DNA from: Dimargaris cristalligena
Taxonomy: Eukaryota > Kickxellomycota > Dimargaritomycetes > Dimargaritales > Dimargaritaceae
NCBI GenBank assembly: GCA_027576995.1
Contig: JANBQC010000030.1
Coordinates: forward strand, 1 to 20,677
Reading direction: 5' to 3'
Length of the DNA stretch: 20,677 bases
In this document: one piece after another, positions 20,452-20,677 of the stretch
Layout of the letters: each line of letters begins with the position of its first letter
How positions within the stretch are numbered: the stretch's first letter is position 1
Made by a program: the position numbers and the translations under genes
Notes under the pieces: model-generated
Seen by the model: only the letters and a program-made list of their open reading frames with translations
Database searches by the model: none
What the model was told of the DNA's origin: nothing

Positions 20452-20677
20452 TTACGCAAACTGGACGGATTTCTTGGGGGGTGCTTTGGCCTGGACATGG
20501 CGAAGGGTAGGAAATGTATGTAGACCATAAATATAATAAGTATACATGTTTTTACACGATAGTTGGGTAGCTAGTTGTACATAATATAATAGAGAAAAAT
20601 CAGCATTTACAATATCTGAGATGCGTCCAGGCTTCATTTGCAGCAATGCCCGAATGCTGGGCGCATGCACTTACCAG
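20452..20677 (-). CDS. 3' end of an unidentified minus-strand gene, cut by the window edge
   Basis: The terminal exon (20490-20452) follows a pyrimidine-rich acceptor ending GTCCAG and encodes AKAPPKKSVQFA and TAA. Upstream, 20656-20611 may be an exon (SIRALLQMKPGRISDI) bounded by CCCAG and GTAAAT, joined in phase 0. The 120-base intron between them would be a multiple of three and open in frame, so retention would insert 40 residues without a stop. Alternatively the perfect GTAAGT donor at 20674-20669 is the true one, and 20674-20491 is a single intron. The protein family is not recognised. The basic C-terminus is the only visible property. Confidence 0.4.

Noticed and set aside
20657..20674. 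GTAAGT...CCCAG as an 18-base intron at the right edge
   Set aside because: This is far shorter than the introns seen here (120-304 bases); one of the two signals must be fortuitous or belong to a different intron.

Overview
The window looks like a nuclear segment from a fungus, plausibly an early-diverging lineage. The evidence is compact protein genes, introns with GTAAGY donors and CTAAC/TACTAAC branch sites, pyrimidine-rich leaders just before start codons, many AT and trinucleotide microsatellites, and a HOG1-type stress MAP kinase with the TGY activation motif. No tool or database was run; identities rest on motifs and remembered family features.

Layout, left to right. Positions 1-60 may hold the edge of another gene. 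An alpha/beta hydrolase of the hormone-sensitive-lipase type (829-2037, +) is followed by about 3.5 kb with no convincing gene, rich in simple repeats. Next come an intronless PH-domain protein (5588-6784, +), about 1 kb of gene-free sequence, a three-exon cyclophilin H (7827-8879, -) and a five-exon HOG1/p38 MAP kinase (9565-11408, -; its fourth intron carries a 99-N assembly gap). A 1.9 kb interval follows with two perfect CRE octamers, a nested inverted repeat and two unassigned candidate exons. Then a four-exon WW-WW-MyTH4-RhoGAP protein of the ARHGAP39/Vilse architecture (13340-16325, -) lies head-to-head with an intronless SWI3/RSC8/SMARCC chromatin-remodeller subunit (17047-20091, +). 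The 3' end of an unidentified minus-strand gene converges on it at the right edge.

The genes are ordinary eukaryotic neighbours rather than a pathway cluster: stress signalling (HOG1), Rho GTPase control (RhoGAP), membrane-associated signalling (PH), splicing (cyclophilin H), chromatin remodelling (SMARCC) and ester hydrolysis. One possible functional link is the pair of CRE sites upstream of HOG1, since ATF/CREB-type factors are classic targets of this kinase.

The most interesting non-coding signal is in HOG1 intron 2. Its 5' splice site lies inside a 16-bp perfect palindrome and also matches, as a 12-bp perfect inverted repeat, a segment near the 3' end of the same intron. The donor could therefore be hidden by RNA structure, and retention of this intron would stop translation at once.
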